Below are positions 8,421-16,952 of a stretch of 64,000 bases of DNA, in pieces. The notes beneath the pieces were generated by a model that saw only the letters and a program-made list of their open reading frames with translations, ran no database searches and was not told the origin of the DNA. Every line of letters begins with the position of its first letter. Position 1 is the stretch's first letter. Source of the DNA: Longimicrobium sp. (GTDB taxonomy: Bacteria; Gemmatimonadota; Gemmatimonadetes; Longimicrobiales; Longimicrobiaceae); assembly GCA_036377595.1 (NCBI GenBank), contig DASUYB010000088.1, positions 1 through 64,000 of the forward strand, written 5' to 3'. A program made the position numbers and the translations under genes.

Positions 8421-8969
8421 GTGAGCAGAACTACACTTACCCCACCCGTCGGCCCGAGCGACCATGCCCGCGGCCCCGCCGACGCCCCCGTTACCCTGGT
8501 GGAGTACGGCGACTACGAGTGCCCGCACTGCGGGGCGGCTCATCCGGTAGTGCAGCTGGCCATGCGCCAGCTCGGCGACCAGCTTCGCTTCGTCTACCGT
8601 CACTTCCCGCTGGCCGAGATCCATCCGAACGCAGAGCCGGCGGCCGAGGCGGCGGAGGCCGCTGGAGCGCAGGGCCGCTTCTGGGCGATGCACGATGCCC
8701 TCTTCGAGCACCAGGATGCCCTCCAGGCCCGGGACCTGGCAGCCCTGGCGATGGCGTTGGATCTCGACGCCACGCGCCTCGCGCGAGAGCTGCTGGCACA
8801 CACCCACCTGGATGCCGTGCGCGAGGACTTCCTCAGTGGGGTGCGCAGTGGGGTGAACGGAACGCCGACCTTCTTCATCAACGGAGTGCGCTACGACGGC
8901 GACTGGCGCGACCCGGTGGCCTTCATCGGCACGCTCCAGGCAGCGGGGACGGGGCTGGGGGTGCGGTGA
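8421..8969 (+). CDS. DsbA-family thiol oxidoreductase (copy 2)
   Basis: 182 residues, probably starting at the GTG at 8421. It is a near full-length paralogue of the protein at 4531-5079: the same LTPPVGPxDH opening, CPHC active site near residue 34, R-H-F-P-L-A-E-I-H-P, and G-T-P-T-F-F cis-proline loop. No export signal is seen. The repeated order of sensor, DsbA-like and membrane genes on both sides of the flavoprotein suggests that part of the cluster was duplicated. Confidence 0.88.
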   Translation: MSRTTLTPPVGPSDHARGPADAPVTLVEYGDYECPHCGAAHPVVQLAMRQLGDQLRFVYRHFPLAEIHPNAEPAAEAAEAAGAQGRFWAMHDALFEHQDALQARDLAALAMALDLDATRLARELLAHTHLDAVREDFLSGVRSGVNGTPTFFINGVRYDGDWRDPVAFIGTLQAAGTGLGVR

Positions 8970-9005
8970 CCCACCCGCCACTACCCTCCAAGGAGCCTGG
9001 CCTCG

Positions 9006-9677
9006 ATGGCGAAGCGAACGAAGTCGGAGCGGTTCGCTTTGGCAGACGAGCCAGTCTCGGCAGGCGACGAGTTCCCGCCCGGCAGCGGGAGGATCGAGGT
9101 CTACGTTCGTGACCTGGATCAGCTCTTCAACTCGATGGACCCCTCCCCCTTCCACCGGAAGACGCTCGATCGCGACGCCGAGGACTTCATCGTGAGCAGC
9201 GCGAAGGAGCAGCCAGCGGACGCACCGCTGGCGCTGCTCGTCCACTTGGCGAGACCGGTGGGACTGGCGGACGACAGCGGTATCCTGATGGACGCCATCC
9301 GGCAGCACTTCGCCCGCCGGCGCGAGATGGTGCGGCGTGAGCTGCGGCAGCTGCTGCGCCGGGGCCGGAAGAGCCTCATGATCGGCCTCCCCCTTCTGGC
9401 CGCGTCGGTGCTCGGCAGCCATGTGATCGCCGGCCTCACCCAGACGTTGCCGATCGCGGTGGTGCTGAGGGAAAGCCTGGTGATCGGCGGATGGGTCGCC
9501 ATGTCGGGGCCGCTGGAGATCTTCCTCTACGAGTGGTGGCCGATCCGCGACCAGGGGCGGCTCCACGACCGCCTGAGCAGGCTGGCGATTCGCATCGTCC
9601 ACACGGCCACTGGCCAGGACGACGGGGTCTGGTGGGGTCCTGGAGACGCGGAGAGACCGCGAGGCGCGGTGAAGTGA
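9006..9677 (+). CDS. Conserved hypothetical two-helix membrane protein
   Basis: 223 residues, start at 9006 with AAGGAG upstream. The N-terminal ~115 residues are soluble and acidic, beginning with a lysine-rich segment and including SAGDEFPPGSGRIEVYV. They are followed by a basic stretch (R-R-x-L-R-Q-L-L-R-R-G-R-K) and two hydrophobic segments at about 119-140 and 150-172. After these comes the signature L-Y-E-W-W-P-I-R-x-x-x-R-L-x-x-R-L-S, seen in uncharacterised proteins of several phyla. I do not recognise a function. It ends the second redox gene set; a degenerate copy of the promoter block follows. Confidence 0.65.
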   Translation: MAKRTKSERFALADEPVSAGDEFPPGSGRIEVYVRDLDQLFNSMDPSPFHRKTLDRDAEDFIVSSAKEQPADAPLALLVHLARPVGLADDSGILMDAIRQHFARRREMVRRELRQLLRRGRKSLMIGLPLLAASVLGSHVIAGLTQTLPIAVVLRESLVIGGWVAMSGPLEIFLYEWWPIRDQGRLHDRLSRLAIRIVHTATGQDDGVWWGPGDAERPRGAVK

Positions 9678-9753
9678 GGCGGGGACAGGCACTCATCGAC
9701 CCCGGCATCCGCAGCGCGCGCCTGGTGCGGACCTGCGCGACCGCTAGTGCCGT

Positions 9754-9850
9754 GATTCGCTGCGGCCGTCTGCCGGCCAGGCAGGAAGCCCGGGCTCGCA
9801 CTTTCCCGACACCACCCGTGGTGCGCGCCGTATACGTTGACCGTTGCCCC
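9754..9850 (+). promoter_or_regulatory. Duplicated upstream control block, copy 2
   Basis: Second copy of the block at 7099-7194, placed upstream of the MEDS gene. Just before it the sequence CTGCGCGACCGCTAG repeats the last codons and stop of the flavoprotein gene (YLRDR-stop), so the duplication included the 3' end of that gene. The TTTCCCGAC and CGTATAC elements are conserved here too. Confidence 0.4.
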
Positions 9851-9908
9851 CGCGCGTGAGCGTCCGCTCCCAGGGGAGCCCCATCCTCCCCCCCTCGACG
9901 GAGTCCCG

Positions 9909-10562
9909 ATGCATTCCGCGGCCGCCCCGATCCGCTTCGCCGGCTCCACCCTGGGCAGGTACCGGCACGTCTGCGCCTTCTTCAACACGCCGCAGGACGA
10001 ATACCGCACCCTGCTGCCCTTCATCCGCGACGGGCTGGAACGGGGCGAGCGCGCCTTCCACGTCCTTGACCCCGAAAATCGTGCGCCCCACCTGGCCCGC
10101 CTGCGCGAGGCCGGGATCGACGTGGATGGGGTGCAGGAGAGCGGACAGCTCGAGGTGCGGGTGCCGCAGGAGACCTACCTGCGCGGCGGCTGCTTCGACA
10201 AGGACGCGATGCTGGAGCTGATCCGGGAGGTGCTCGAGGCGGGACTCGCACGCGGCTACCCGCTCACCCGGCTGGTGGCGCACGCCGAGTGCGTGCTGCA
10301 CGACCGGCACGGGTCCGACGACTGGGTGGAGTACGAGACGCGGCTGAACCACGTGCTGCCGCGCTACGACGACCCGGTGATCTGCACCTACGACCTCCAT
10401 CGCCTGGACGCCGCGACCGCGATCGACGTGATGCGGACGCACCCCGTGGTCATCGTGGGGGGCGTGCTGCAGGAGAATCCCTTCTTCGTGCCCCCCGACG
10501 AGTTTCTCCGCGAGCTGGAGGAGCGGAAGGGGCGCCGGCCGGTGTCGGGCTCGGGCCGGTGA
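9909..10562 (+). CDS. MEDS (DcmR sensory) domain protein
   Basis: 217 residues from the ATG at 9909. The whole protein fits the MEDS domain: H-V-C-A-F-F-N-x-x-x-D-E-Y near the start, F-I-x-x-G-L-E-x-G-E-R-A-F-H, the YLRGGxFD segment, and the C-terminal histidine/aspartate region (YDLHRL). MEDS domains are proposed small-molecule sensors in DcmR regulators and in anti-sigma or kinase partners. No DNA-binding or kinase domain is attached. The stop overlaps a GTG and lies 5 bases before the ATG of the downstream kinase, so the two are probably translated together and act in one pathway. Confidence 0.82.
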   Translation: MHSAAAPIRFAGSTLGRYRHVCAFFNTPQDEYRTLLPFIRDGLERGERAFHVLDPENRAPHLARLREAGIDVDGVQESGQLEVRVPQETYLRGGCFDKDAMLELIREVLEAGLARGYPLTRLVAHAECVLHDRHGSDDWVEYETRLNHVLPRYDDPVICTYDLHRLDAATAIDVMRTHPVVIVGGVLQENPFFVPPDEFLRELEERKGRRPVSGSGR

Positions 10563-10567
10563 TCCGC

Positions 10568-12364
10568 ATGGCCGAACTGCCCGATTCCGCCGCCGAGACG
10601 AAGCGGCTGCGGGCGTGCCTTCGCGACCTGGTGGCCCTCTCCACCACGCCCGTGTGGTGGGTCGGCCGCCCGCCCGCGGCGATCGCCGAAAGCCTGCGCG
10701 ACCTGCTGGTGAGCATGCTGCGCGCCGACGTGGCGTACGTTCGGATCCGCGACGCCGACAGCGGGGAGTGCCTGGTGGCCGCCGCCGGCGCCGATCCGGC
10801 CCAGGTGGAGGCGGCGCTGGAGCGGGCGGCCGGGAGCGGGGAGCTCCCCACGCTCCCCGGCGAAGGGGGCGTCGGGGTGCGCCTGGCCTCCGTTCCCGTG
10901 GGGCTGGACGGCGACCGGGGCTGCATCGCGGTGGGCGTCGAGCGGTCCGGCTTTCCGGACGAGATCGAGTCGCTCCTCCTGCAGGTGGGGGCCAGCCAGG
11001 TGGCCGTCGCCCTGGAGCACGCCGCCCTCCTGGAGCGGCACGAGCGGGTCGAGCGGCTGATGGCGGCGCAGGCGGCGGAGCAGGCCGCCGTGGCCCGGCT
11101 GGGGCTGCGCGCGCTCACCGGGCTGGGCCCGGCGCGTCTCCTCCAGGAGGTGGTGGAGGCGGTGCGCGACGCCCTCAAGGTGGACTTCTGCACCGTGCTC
11201 GAGGTGGCCGGCGGCGGGGATTCGCTCCTGCTGAGGGCCGGCGCCGGCTGGGAGCCGGGGGTGGTGGGGCACGCGCGGGAGAGCGCGGGGCCGGGCTCGC
11301 AGGCCGGGTACACCCTGCTGGTCAGCCAGCCGGTGGTGGTCACCGACCTGGAGCGGGAGACGCGGTTCACCGCTTCGCCCCTGCTGCGCGAGCACGGGGT
11401 GGCGAGCGGGATGAGCGTGCTCATCCTCGGCCACGACGCACCCTTCGGCGTGCTCGACGCCCACACCCGCGCGGCGCGCGTCTTCGGCCGCGATGACGTG
11501 CACTTCCTGCAGTCCGTGGCCAACCTGGTCGCCACGGCGCTCCAGCGCCACCGGGCCGAGGCCGAGCGCGAGGAGCTCCTCGCCCGCACGCTGGCGGCGC
11601 AGGAGGAGGCCGAGCGGGCCGCCCGCAGCAAGTCCGACTTCCTGGCGGTCATGAGCCACGAGCTGCGCACGCCGCTGGGCAGCATCTCCGGCTACGTGGA
11701 CCTGCTGGAGATGGGGGTGCACGGGCCGCTCACCGACACCCAGCACCACGACCTGGCGCGTATTCGCCGCTGCCAGGAATTCCTGCTCGGCCTGATCAAC
11801 AACGTGCTCGCCTACATGAAGCTGGGGAGCGGACACGTGAGCTACGACATCACCAGCGTCCCGGTGGGCGACCTGGCCGCCTCGGTCGAGGAGTTGATCC
11901 GTCCGCAGATGGACGCCCGGCGTCTGCGCTACGAACGGCGCGTTCCCGGGGGCGACGTCCGGGTGCGCGCCGACCCCGGCAAGCTGGAGCAGATCGTACT
12001 GAACCTCCTCTCCAACGCCACCAAGTTCACCGAGCCGGGAGGCAGTGTGGAGCTGGAGTGCGCCGCGGAGGCAAGCACCGTGGGCATCCGGGTCCGCGAC
12101 ACCGGCTGTGGCATTCCCCGGGAGCAGCTCGAGAGGGTGTTCGACCCATACGTCCAGGTAGCGGACGCCGCTCCGCGGCGCTCCGGCCAGGGCACCGGCC
12201 TGGGCCTCGCCATCAGCCGCGACCTGGCGCGGGGGATGGGCGGCGACATCCTCGTGGAGAGCCGGCTGGGGGAAGGCTCCACCTTTACCGTGCTCCTCCC
12301 GCTGGACACGGAGCAGGTTCCCCGACCTCCCGCCGCGGCCGACCCGGGCCCCGGCCGGTCCTGA
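10568..12364 (+). CDS. GAF-domain sensor histidine kinase
   Basis: 598 residues from the ATG at 10568; a GTG at 10559 overlapping the MEDS stop is possible. Residues 1-155 are a GAF-like domain shared with the orphan protein at 3662-4447. Residues 160-330 are a second GAF domain. A short coiled coil precedes HisKA with the phospho-acceptor His364 (SHELRTPLG). HATPase_c follows with N-box N-L-L-S-N-A-T-K-F, G1 box D-T-G-C-G-I-P near 511 and G2 box G-T-G-L-G-L-A. There is no membrane segment, so it is a cytoplasmic sensor, presumably working with the MEDS protein. No adjacent response regulator gene is present. Confidence 0.9.
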   Translation: MAELPDSAAETKRLRACLRDLVALSTTPVWWVGRPPAAIAESLRDLLVSMLRADVAYVRIRDADSGECLVAAAGADPAQVEAALERAAGSGELPTLPGEGGVGVRLASVPVGLDGDRGCIAVGVERSGFPDEIESLLLQVGASQVAVALEHAALLERHERVERLMAAQAAEQAAVARLGLRALTGLGPARLLQEVVEAVRDALKVDFCTVLEVAGGGDSLLLRAGAGWEPGVVGHARESAGPGSQAGYTLLVSQPVVVTDLERETRFTASPLLREHGVASGMSVLILGHDAPFGVLDAHTRAARVFGRDDVHFLQSVANLVATALQRHRAEAEREELLARTLAAQEEAERAARSKSDFLAVMSHELRTPLGSISGYVDLLEMGVHGPLTDTQHHDLARIRRCQEFLLGLINNVLAYMKLGSGHVSYDITSVPVGDLAASVEELIRPQMDARRLRYERRVPGGDVRVRADPGKLEQIVLNLLSNATKFTEPGGSVELECAAEASTVGIRVRDTGCGIPREQLERVFDPYVQVADAAPRRSGQGTGLGLAISRDLARGMGGDILVESRLGEGSTFTVLLPLDTEQVPRPPAAADPGPGRS

Positions 12365-12530
12365 CGCGGCGTCCCACCGGGGCCGGCGCCTTCGCTCAGG
12401 TTCCTGGGCCGTGGTGCGATCATCTCCACCGTCCGCCCTGCGCATGGGGCGGGTGTGCGCGTCGGTCGGCGCCAACGTGCAGCGTACGGGAGAGTCTGGA
12501 GCGGCGCTTCCTTCAAGGAATACCGGCTGC

Positions 12531-12779
12531 CGCAATTGATTGTGCATTCCGATCGGATGTCATTCCGAGCGGCGCCGCTGCTCCGAACCTCCAATCGCGC
12601 TGATGCCAGGCGGCGCCCGAGGAATCTGTGGCCTGCGTCTGAGCGACAGGCGGCCTGTGGCTCGGGAGCCGGCCACAGATTCCTCAGGCGCCACGGCTTT
12701 GGCACGGAGGACAGGGCGGCGCAGCGCCTTCGGAATGACATTCCTTCGTCCAATGCACAGTTGATCCTGGAATCCGGTA
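12531..12779. repeat. Long inverted-repeat element, copy 1
   Basis: About 250 bases. The outer arms begin TACCGG and carry GATTGTGCATT on the left and its counterpart on the right (AATGCACAGTTGATC). Inside are the arms TGTCATTCCGA (12558-12568 and 12730-12740), then a perfect 15-base pair GAGGAATCTGTGGCC (12619-12633 and 12671-12685), then ACAGG/CCTGT at the centre. The ends match the elements at 13030-13284 and 16038-16223. No protein-coding gene is seen between 12365 and 13622. Confidence 0.75.
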
Positions 12780-13029
12780 GAAGTCGACCAGACAGATTCT
12801 TGAACACACCCTGATACCGGATCCGTAGACTCACGTCCGGGAACCGTGCCGCTCACCTCGACCGTGGGGTGGGCGGATTGCTTTCAAGATCGCGCATCAG
12901 GGGGGCGGCCGGCTTGTTCCCGTGTGGTGCGGGGATCATCGGCCGATCCGCATCCGTCCCAAAACAACAAAAAATTCTCATCGCCCCCTGCCGCGCTTCC
13001 ATCCCTCTCCCGTTCCCGACATCCTGCTG

Positions 13030-13284
13030 ATACCGCTTCCACCGCTTGATTGTGCAAAGCCCTCGCACGTCATCCTGAGGCCGGACAGACCGCAACCGAT
13101 TGCGGCGCAGTCACTTCGCAGGCCGAAGGATCTATACTGTGGGTCCGAGCGACAGGCCGCCTGTGGAGCGGACGCACGCGATAGATCCTTCGGGCTGCGG
13201 CCGATGTGCACGACGCGGCTGCGTCCGGTCCGCCCTCAGGATGACGTCCATAGCGTTTGCACCATCGATTCTCCGAAACGGTAT
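13030..13284. repeat. Long inverted-repeat element, copy 2
   Basis: About 255 bases. The outer arms begin ATACCG and carry GAT(T/G)GTGCAAA. A perfect 14-base arm ACGTCATCCTGAGG is at 13067-13080 and 13234-13247, and a 13-base arm CCGAAGGATCTAT is at 13123-13135 and 13181-13193. The centre GAGCGACAGGC-GCCTGTGG is shared with copy 1. It lies upstream of the multi-PAS kinase gene. Confidence 0.75.
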
Positions 13285-13622
13285 GAGACGGTCTTCTGGT
13301 TGCTTCCGGATGCGGCGGGCGCCTTGCTCGCCGTCCCCATCGCCTGCGCGCTCGAGGTGCCGACGGACCGCACCGTCCGCATTGCCCCCTCGGCCGGCTG
13401 CCCGGCCGACCAGGTCGGAAGGCCGACGCCCATCATTCCGCGACATTCCGGAAGCCGGCGGTCGACCCGTGCCGGAGCACCCGGTCCGCCGCTGGGACAC
13501 GCGTGGGTGCGTAATTGCAAAGCGTACGAAGGCCCCCGCACTTCGGACGCGCCGGACCCGCGAAGCCCCCGCCCCCATGCCACGCGGTCCGGCTCGAACC
13601 TCCCCATCAGGAAACGGTAGCG

Positions 13623-16037
13623 GTGACCCAGGAACCCTTCGTTCGATCCGAAACCCGGTCCGGCCGTGAAGCCGGGACGGGCACAGCAGGAGCCCCGACA
13701 CCCGGGACCGACGGCGCGGACCGCGGCCCGGATCTCCCGGCGCCGGCGCCGCCGGCGGCTGAAGTCCGGTCCAGGGCGCGCCGGCGCCAGGCGGAGCTCC
13801 GGGACGGCACTGCCGACGTCCTCGACGCGATGACGGACGGGTTGATGGTCGTCGACCGCGGCTGGCGCCTTACCTACCTGAACGCCGCAGCCGAGAAGGA
13901 AAACGGAGTGGCGAGGGAAAGCGCGCTGGGGAAGTCGTTCTGGGAAGTGTTCCCGGCCGTGGTGGGGACGGAGGCGGACGGGGCCCTGCGCCGGGCCATG
14001 GCCGAGCGGGTGGCGATCGATCTCGAGTTCTTCTTCCCGCCGCACGGCACCTGGTACAGGATGAGCGCCAACCCGGTCGGGAAAGGGGGCCTGGCGTTCC
14101 ACGGGCGCGACATCACGGAGCGCCGGAAGGCCGAAGAAGCCCGGCTGCGCCTCCAGCGCGAGCGGGACGAGCTGCTGGAGCGCCTGCGTCTGCAGTTCGA
14201 GCGGATGCCCATCGCGTGCTTCGTGACCGACACACAGTCGCGCATCGTGGAATGGAACCCCGCGGCCGAGGCAACCTTCGGCTGGCGGTGGGAGGAGATC
14301 CTGGGAAAGGAAGCTCCCGCGCTCCTGGTGACACCCGAGGTCCGGGCACGGACCGCCGGGATCATCCGCCGCCTGGAGCAGGGCGACATGGCCGCCCACT
14401 CGGTGAACGAGAACGTCACCCGGGACGGACGCACCATCGTCTGCGAGTGGCACAACACGCCGTTGCGCGATGCCGCGGGCGCGGTGACCGGCATCATGTG
14501 CATGGCCCAGGACGTCACCGAGCGAACGCGGGCGGAGGAGGCGCTGCACCAGGTCACCACCCGGATGGAGCTGGCCACGCGGGGCTCGGACATCGGCGTC
14601 TTCGAGCTCGAGTTCCCGGACGGGGCCTTCCCGGACGGCCGCGTCCTCTACAGCAGCGTGTGGGAACAGCTCGGCTACGGCCGCGAGCCGCTGCCCACCT
14701 TCGCCGCCGGGGTGGAGCTGGCGCATCCCGATGACCGGGCAGCTCAACAGGAGTTCTTCCGGGCCTTCCTGGCGGGCGAAAGCGGGCACCTCGAGTTCGA
14801 GCACCGGCTCCGGCACCGCGACGGCTCGTACCACACCCTGCTGGTGCGCGGGGTGGCCGTCCGCGACCCGGGAAAGCCCGTCCGGGTGATTGGCAGCTGC
14901 GTCGACATCACCTACCGCAAGCGGGCCGAACAGGCGCTGCGCGACAGCGAGGAGCGCTTCCGCGGCGCATTCCAGGCGGCGGCGATCGGCTTCGCCCTGG
15001 TGGAGACCGACGGCCGCTTCCGAGCCGTCAACCCTTCCCTGTGCAGGATGCTGGGCTACGGCGAGGCGGAGCTGCTCGCGATGACCTGGCAGGACGTGAC
15101 CCACCCGGACGACGTGGAACGGGACCGCTCGCTGCGCGCCCAGATGGCGGCCGGCAGGATCGAGAGCTTTCACCTCGACAAACGGTACGTACACAAGGGG
15201 GGAACCGTCGTCTGGGGGCAGCTCGCGGTATCGCTGGTGCGCGACGCCGCGGGCGCGCCCGCCTACACCGTCACGCAGGTGATCGACGTTACGGCGCGCA
15301 GGGAGGCGGAGCAGGCGCTGGCCCGGCACGCGGCGGAGCTGGAGCGCTCGAACGCCGAGCTCGAACAGTTCGCCGCCATCGCCTCGCACGACCTGCAGGA
15401 GCCGCTGCGGGCGGTGGCCAGCTACGTCCAGCTCCTGGCCGAGCGGTACCAGGGGCTCGACGAGCGCGCCGTCCGCTGGACCGGCTACACCGTGGGCGCC
15501 GTGAAGCGCATGCAGCGCCTGGTCGCGGGGCTGCTGGCGCTGGCGCAGGTGCGGACGGACGGCGGCGCGCTCGCCCCGGTATCGCTCGAAGCCGCCCTTG
15601 CCCACGCCTGGGAGCACCTGCGCCCGCGGCACGCCGGCAGCAAGGCGCGGCTCACTCACGGCGCGCTTCCCACGCTGGTCGCGGACCCCGCCCAGCTGGA
15701 GCAGCTCTTCCAGAACCTGCTGGGCAATGCCCTCAAGTACCGGCGCCCCGGCGTGCCGCCGCGCATCCACGTTTCGGCCGAGCGCCGGGCGACCGCATCG
15801 GGGGCCGAGTGGGAGCTGGCGGTGCGCGACCACGGGATCGGGCTGAAGGTGGAGGACGCCGGCCGCATCTTCGAGATCTTCCACCGGCTGCACCGCGACG
15901 ACGAGTACGAAGGAACGGGGATCGGGCTGGCGATCTGCAGGAAGATCGTGGAGCGCCACGGCGGCCGGATCTGGGTGGAGTCGCCCCCCGGCGACGGCGC
16001 CGTATTCCGTCTCACGCTCCCGGAGCGGAGGGACTGA
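13623..16037 (+). CDS. Multi-PAS sensor histidine kinase
   Basis: 804 residues from a GTG at 13623 with AGGAAA upstream; an ATG at 13515 would add 36 unlikely residues. Four PAS/PAC units follow an N-terminal Pro/Ala-rich leader (about residues 60-185, 190-310, 315-440 and 445-570), several ending in the typical D-I-T-E-R-x-x-A-E-E linker. A HisKA domain has the acceptor His589 (ASHDLQEPL), and HATPase_c carries N-L-L-G-N-A-L-K-Y, D-H-G-I-G and G-T-G-I-G-L-A-I. It has no transmembrane segment, so it probably senses internal redox or small-molecule cues. Its stop codon abuts the third inverted-repeat element. No partner regulator is adjacent. Confidence 0.9.
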   Translation: MTQEPFVRSETRSGREAGTGTAGAPTPGTDGADRGPDLPAPAPPAAEVRSRARRRQAELRDGTADVLDAMTDGLMVVDRGWRLTYLNAAAEKENGVARESALGKSFWEVFPAVVGTEADGALRRAMAERVAIDLEFFFPPHGTWYRMSANPVGKGGLAFHGRDITERRKAEEARLRLQRERDELLERLRLQFERMPIACFVTDTQSRIVEWNPAAEATFGWRWEEILGKEAPALLVTPEVRARTAGIIRRLEQGDMAAHSVNENVTRDGRTIVCEWHNTPLRDAAGAVTGIMCMAQDVTERTRAEEALHQVTTRMELATRGSDIGVFELEFPDGAFPDGRVLYSSVWEQLGYGREPLPTFAAGVELAHPDDRAAQQEFFRAFLAGESGHLEFEHRLRHRDGSYHTLLVRGVAVRDPGKPVRVIGSCVDITYRKRAEQALRDSEERFRGAFQAAAIGFALVETDGRFRAVNPSLCRMLGYGEAELLAMTWQDVTHPDDVERDRSLRAQMAAGRIESFHLDKRYVHKGGTVVWGQLAVSLVRDAAGAPAYTVTQVIDVTARREAEQALARHAAELERSNAELEQFAAIASHDLQEPLRAVASYVQLLAERYQGLDERAVRWTGYTVGAVKRMQRLVAGLLALAQVRTDGGALAPVSLEAALAHAWEHLRPRHAGSKARLTHGALPTLVADPAQLEQLFQNLLGNALKYRRPGVPPRIHVSAERRATASGAEWELAVRDHGIGLKVEDAGRIFEIFHRLHRDDEYEGTGIGLAICRKIVERHGGRIWVESPPGDGAVFRLTLPERRD

Positions 16038-16223
16038 TACCCGTTTCCGAGGATTCATTGTGCATTCTGATCTCCTGAACTGAAGAATGTCACACGGCCA
16101 CGGAGGGACGGAGGTAACGGAGGAACTTCGATCGCGTTCAGTTCCTCCGTTACCTCCGTTCCCTCCGTGTGAGCTCATTCTTCTGAGGAGGCCAGAATGC
16201 ACACTGAATCCTCGAACTTGGTA
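16038..16223. repeat. Long inverted-repeat element, copy 3
   Basis: About 186 bases immediately after the kinase stop. The outer arms share GAGGATTCA-TGTGCATTCTG, then (T)CACACGG, GGGA-CGGAGGTAACGGAGGAAC and their complements, around a CGATCGCG centre. The end motif (TACC, then about 12 bases, then GGATTCAxTGTGCATT) matches copies 1 and 2 although the internal arms differ. It could serve as the kinase gene's terminator. Confidence 0.75.
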
Positions 16224-16413
16224 CGACGGAGACGATCGAGACCATGCCGTTTGCCGCCGGTCGGCCTACGGGCGGCGTCGGGCAACCGCGAAGCCGGAGG
16301 TGGCGCTGGCCCGGCGGCGCGTCCGCATTCCAGGCATACCTTCCATCCCACCGTGATCGTGCGGGGAGGCGGCCGTTCGGCCGCCCCGGGATTCCATCCG
16401 GAAGGGGGACAGG

Positions 16414-16893
16414 ATGCACGCGCTCGTGACTCGCCGTGGAGCTTCGCTCACGCGGCTGCTGGTCCTGCTGCTCGCCACCGGTGGTCTCGCGGCGTGCAGC
16501 GACGAGGCCGAGGTCGACAAGGTGCCCGAAGTCGCCGAGGTGAAGGCCGACACGGCACCGGGAGGGGTGGTGGAGGTGAAGCTGGAGAAGGCGTACCCGC
16601 TGGGGCCCGAGGACGTGGGGAAGGTGATCTACGCAACCGGCACCGTGGTGGGGAAGGTTCTCCCGGCGGGGTTCTTCCTGAAGACCGAGGGGAACCAGGT
16701 GATCTTCGTGGCGACCCCCCCGGCGGTGAACCCTCCGCTGGGCGTCGCGTTGCGCGTGGTCGGCCCGCTGCGGGCGTCGACCGCGGCGATCTTCGAGGGG
16801 TGGAAGACCGACGCCCTGGAGGGGAAGGTCGAGGCCCAGTGGCAGCTCGTCACCACGTACTTCATCGAAGCCACCGCGGTCGCGGCCGCGTAG
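16414..16893 (+). CDS. Hypothetical lipoprotein
   Basis: 159 residues from the ATG at 16414 after GGAAGGGGGACAG. A lipoprotein signal ends at LAAC near residue 28. The mature part (about 130 residues) has alternating short strands with K-V-I-Y-A-T-G-T-V-V-G-K-V-L-P-A-G-F-F-L-K-T, suggesting an OB-fold or similar small beta domain, but no family is recognised. The gene ends facing the response regulator gene, with a shared hairpin between them. Confidence 0.7.
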   Translation: MHALVTRRGASLTRLLVLLLATGGLAACSDEAEVDKVPEVAEVKADTAPGGVVEVKLEKAYPLGPEDVGKVIYATGTVVGKVLPAGFFLKTEGNQVIFVATPPAVNPPLGVALRVVGPLRASTAAIFEGWKTDALEGKVEAQWQLVTTYFIEATAVAAA

Positions 16894-16910
16894 GCGGGAC
16901 GAGTGCGAAG

Positions 16911-16950
16911 GTGCGAAAGCGCGGGAGGACACCTTTTCGCGCTTTCGCAC
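16911..16950. terminator. Bidirectional terminator hairpin
   Basis: A perfect 13-base inverted repeat GTGCGAAAGCGCG (16911-16923) and CGCGCTTTCGCAC (16938-16950) lies between two convergent genes, 17 bases after one stop and 2 bases after the other. Confidence 0.65.
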
Positions 16951-16952
16951 CC

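Noticed and set aside
7050-9692. An 880-codon open frame on the minus strand
   Set aside because: It lies opposite five well-supported plus-strand genes, has no domain similarity and is rich in Arg, His and Gly, as expected for an antisense frame in GC-rich DNA.
10388-12547. A 719-codon open frame on the minus strand
   Set aside because: It is the antisense of the MEDS and GAF kinase genes, with repetitive His/Gln/Arg composition.
13236-16202. A 988-codon open frame on the minus strand
   Set aside because: It mirrors the multi-PAS kinase gene and shows no recognisable protein pattern.
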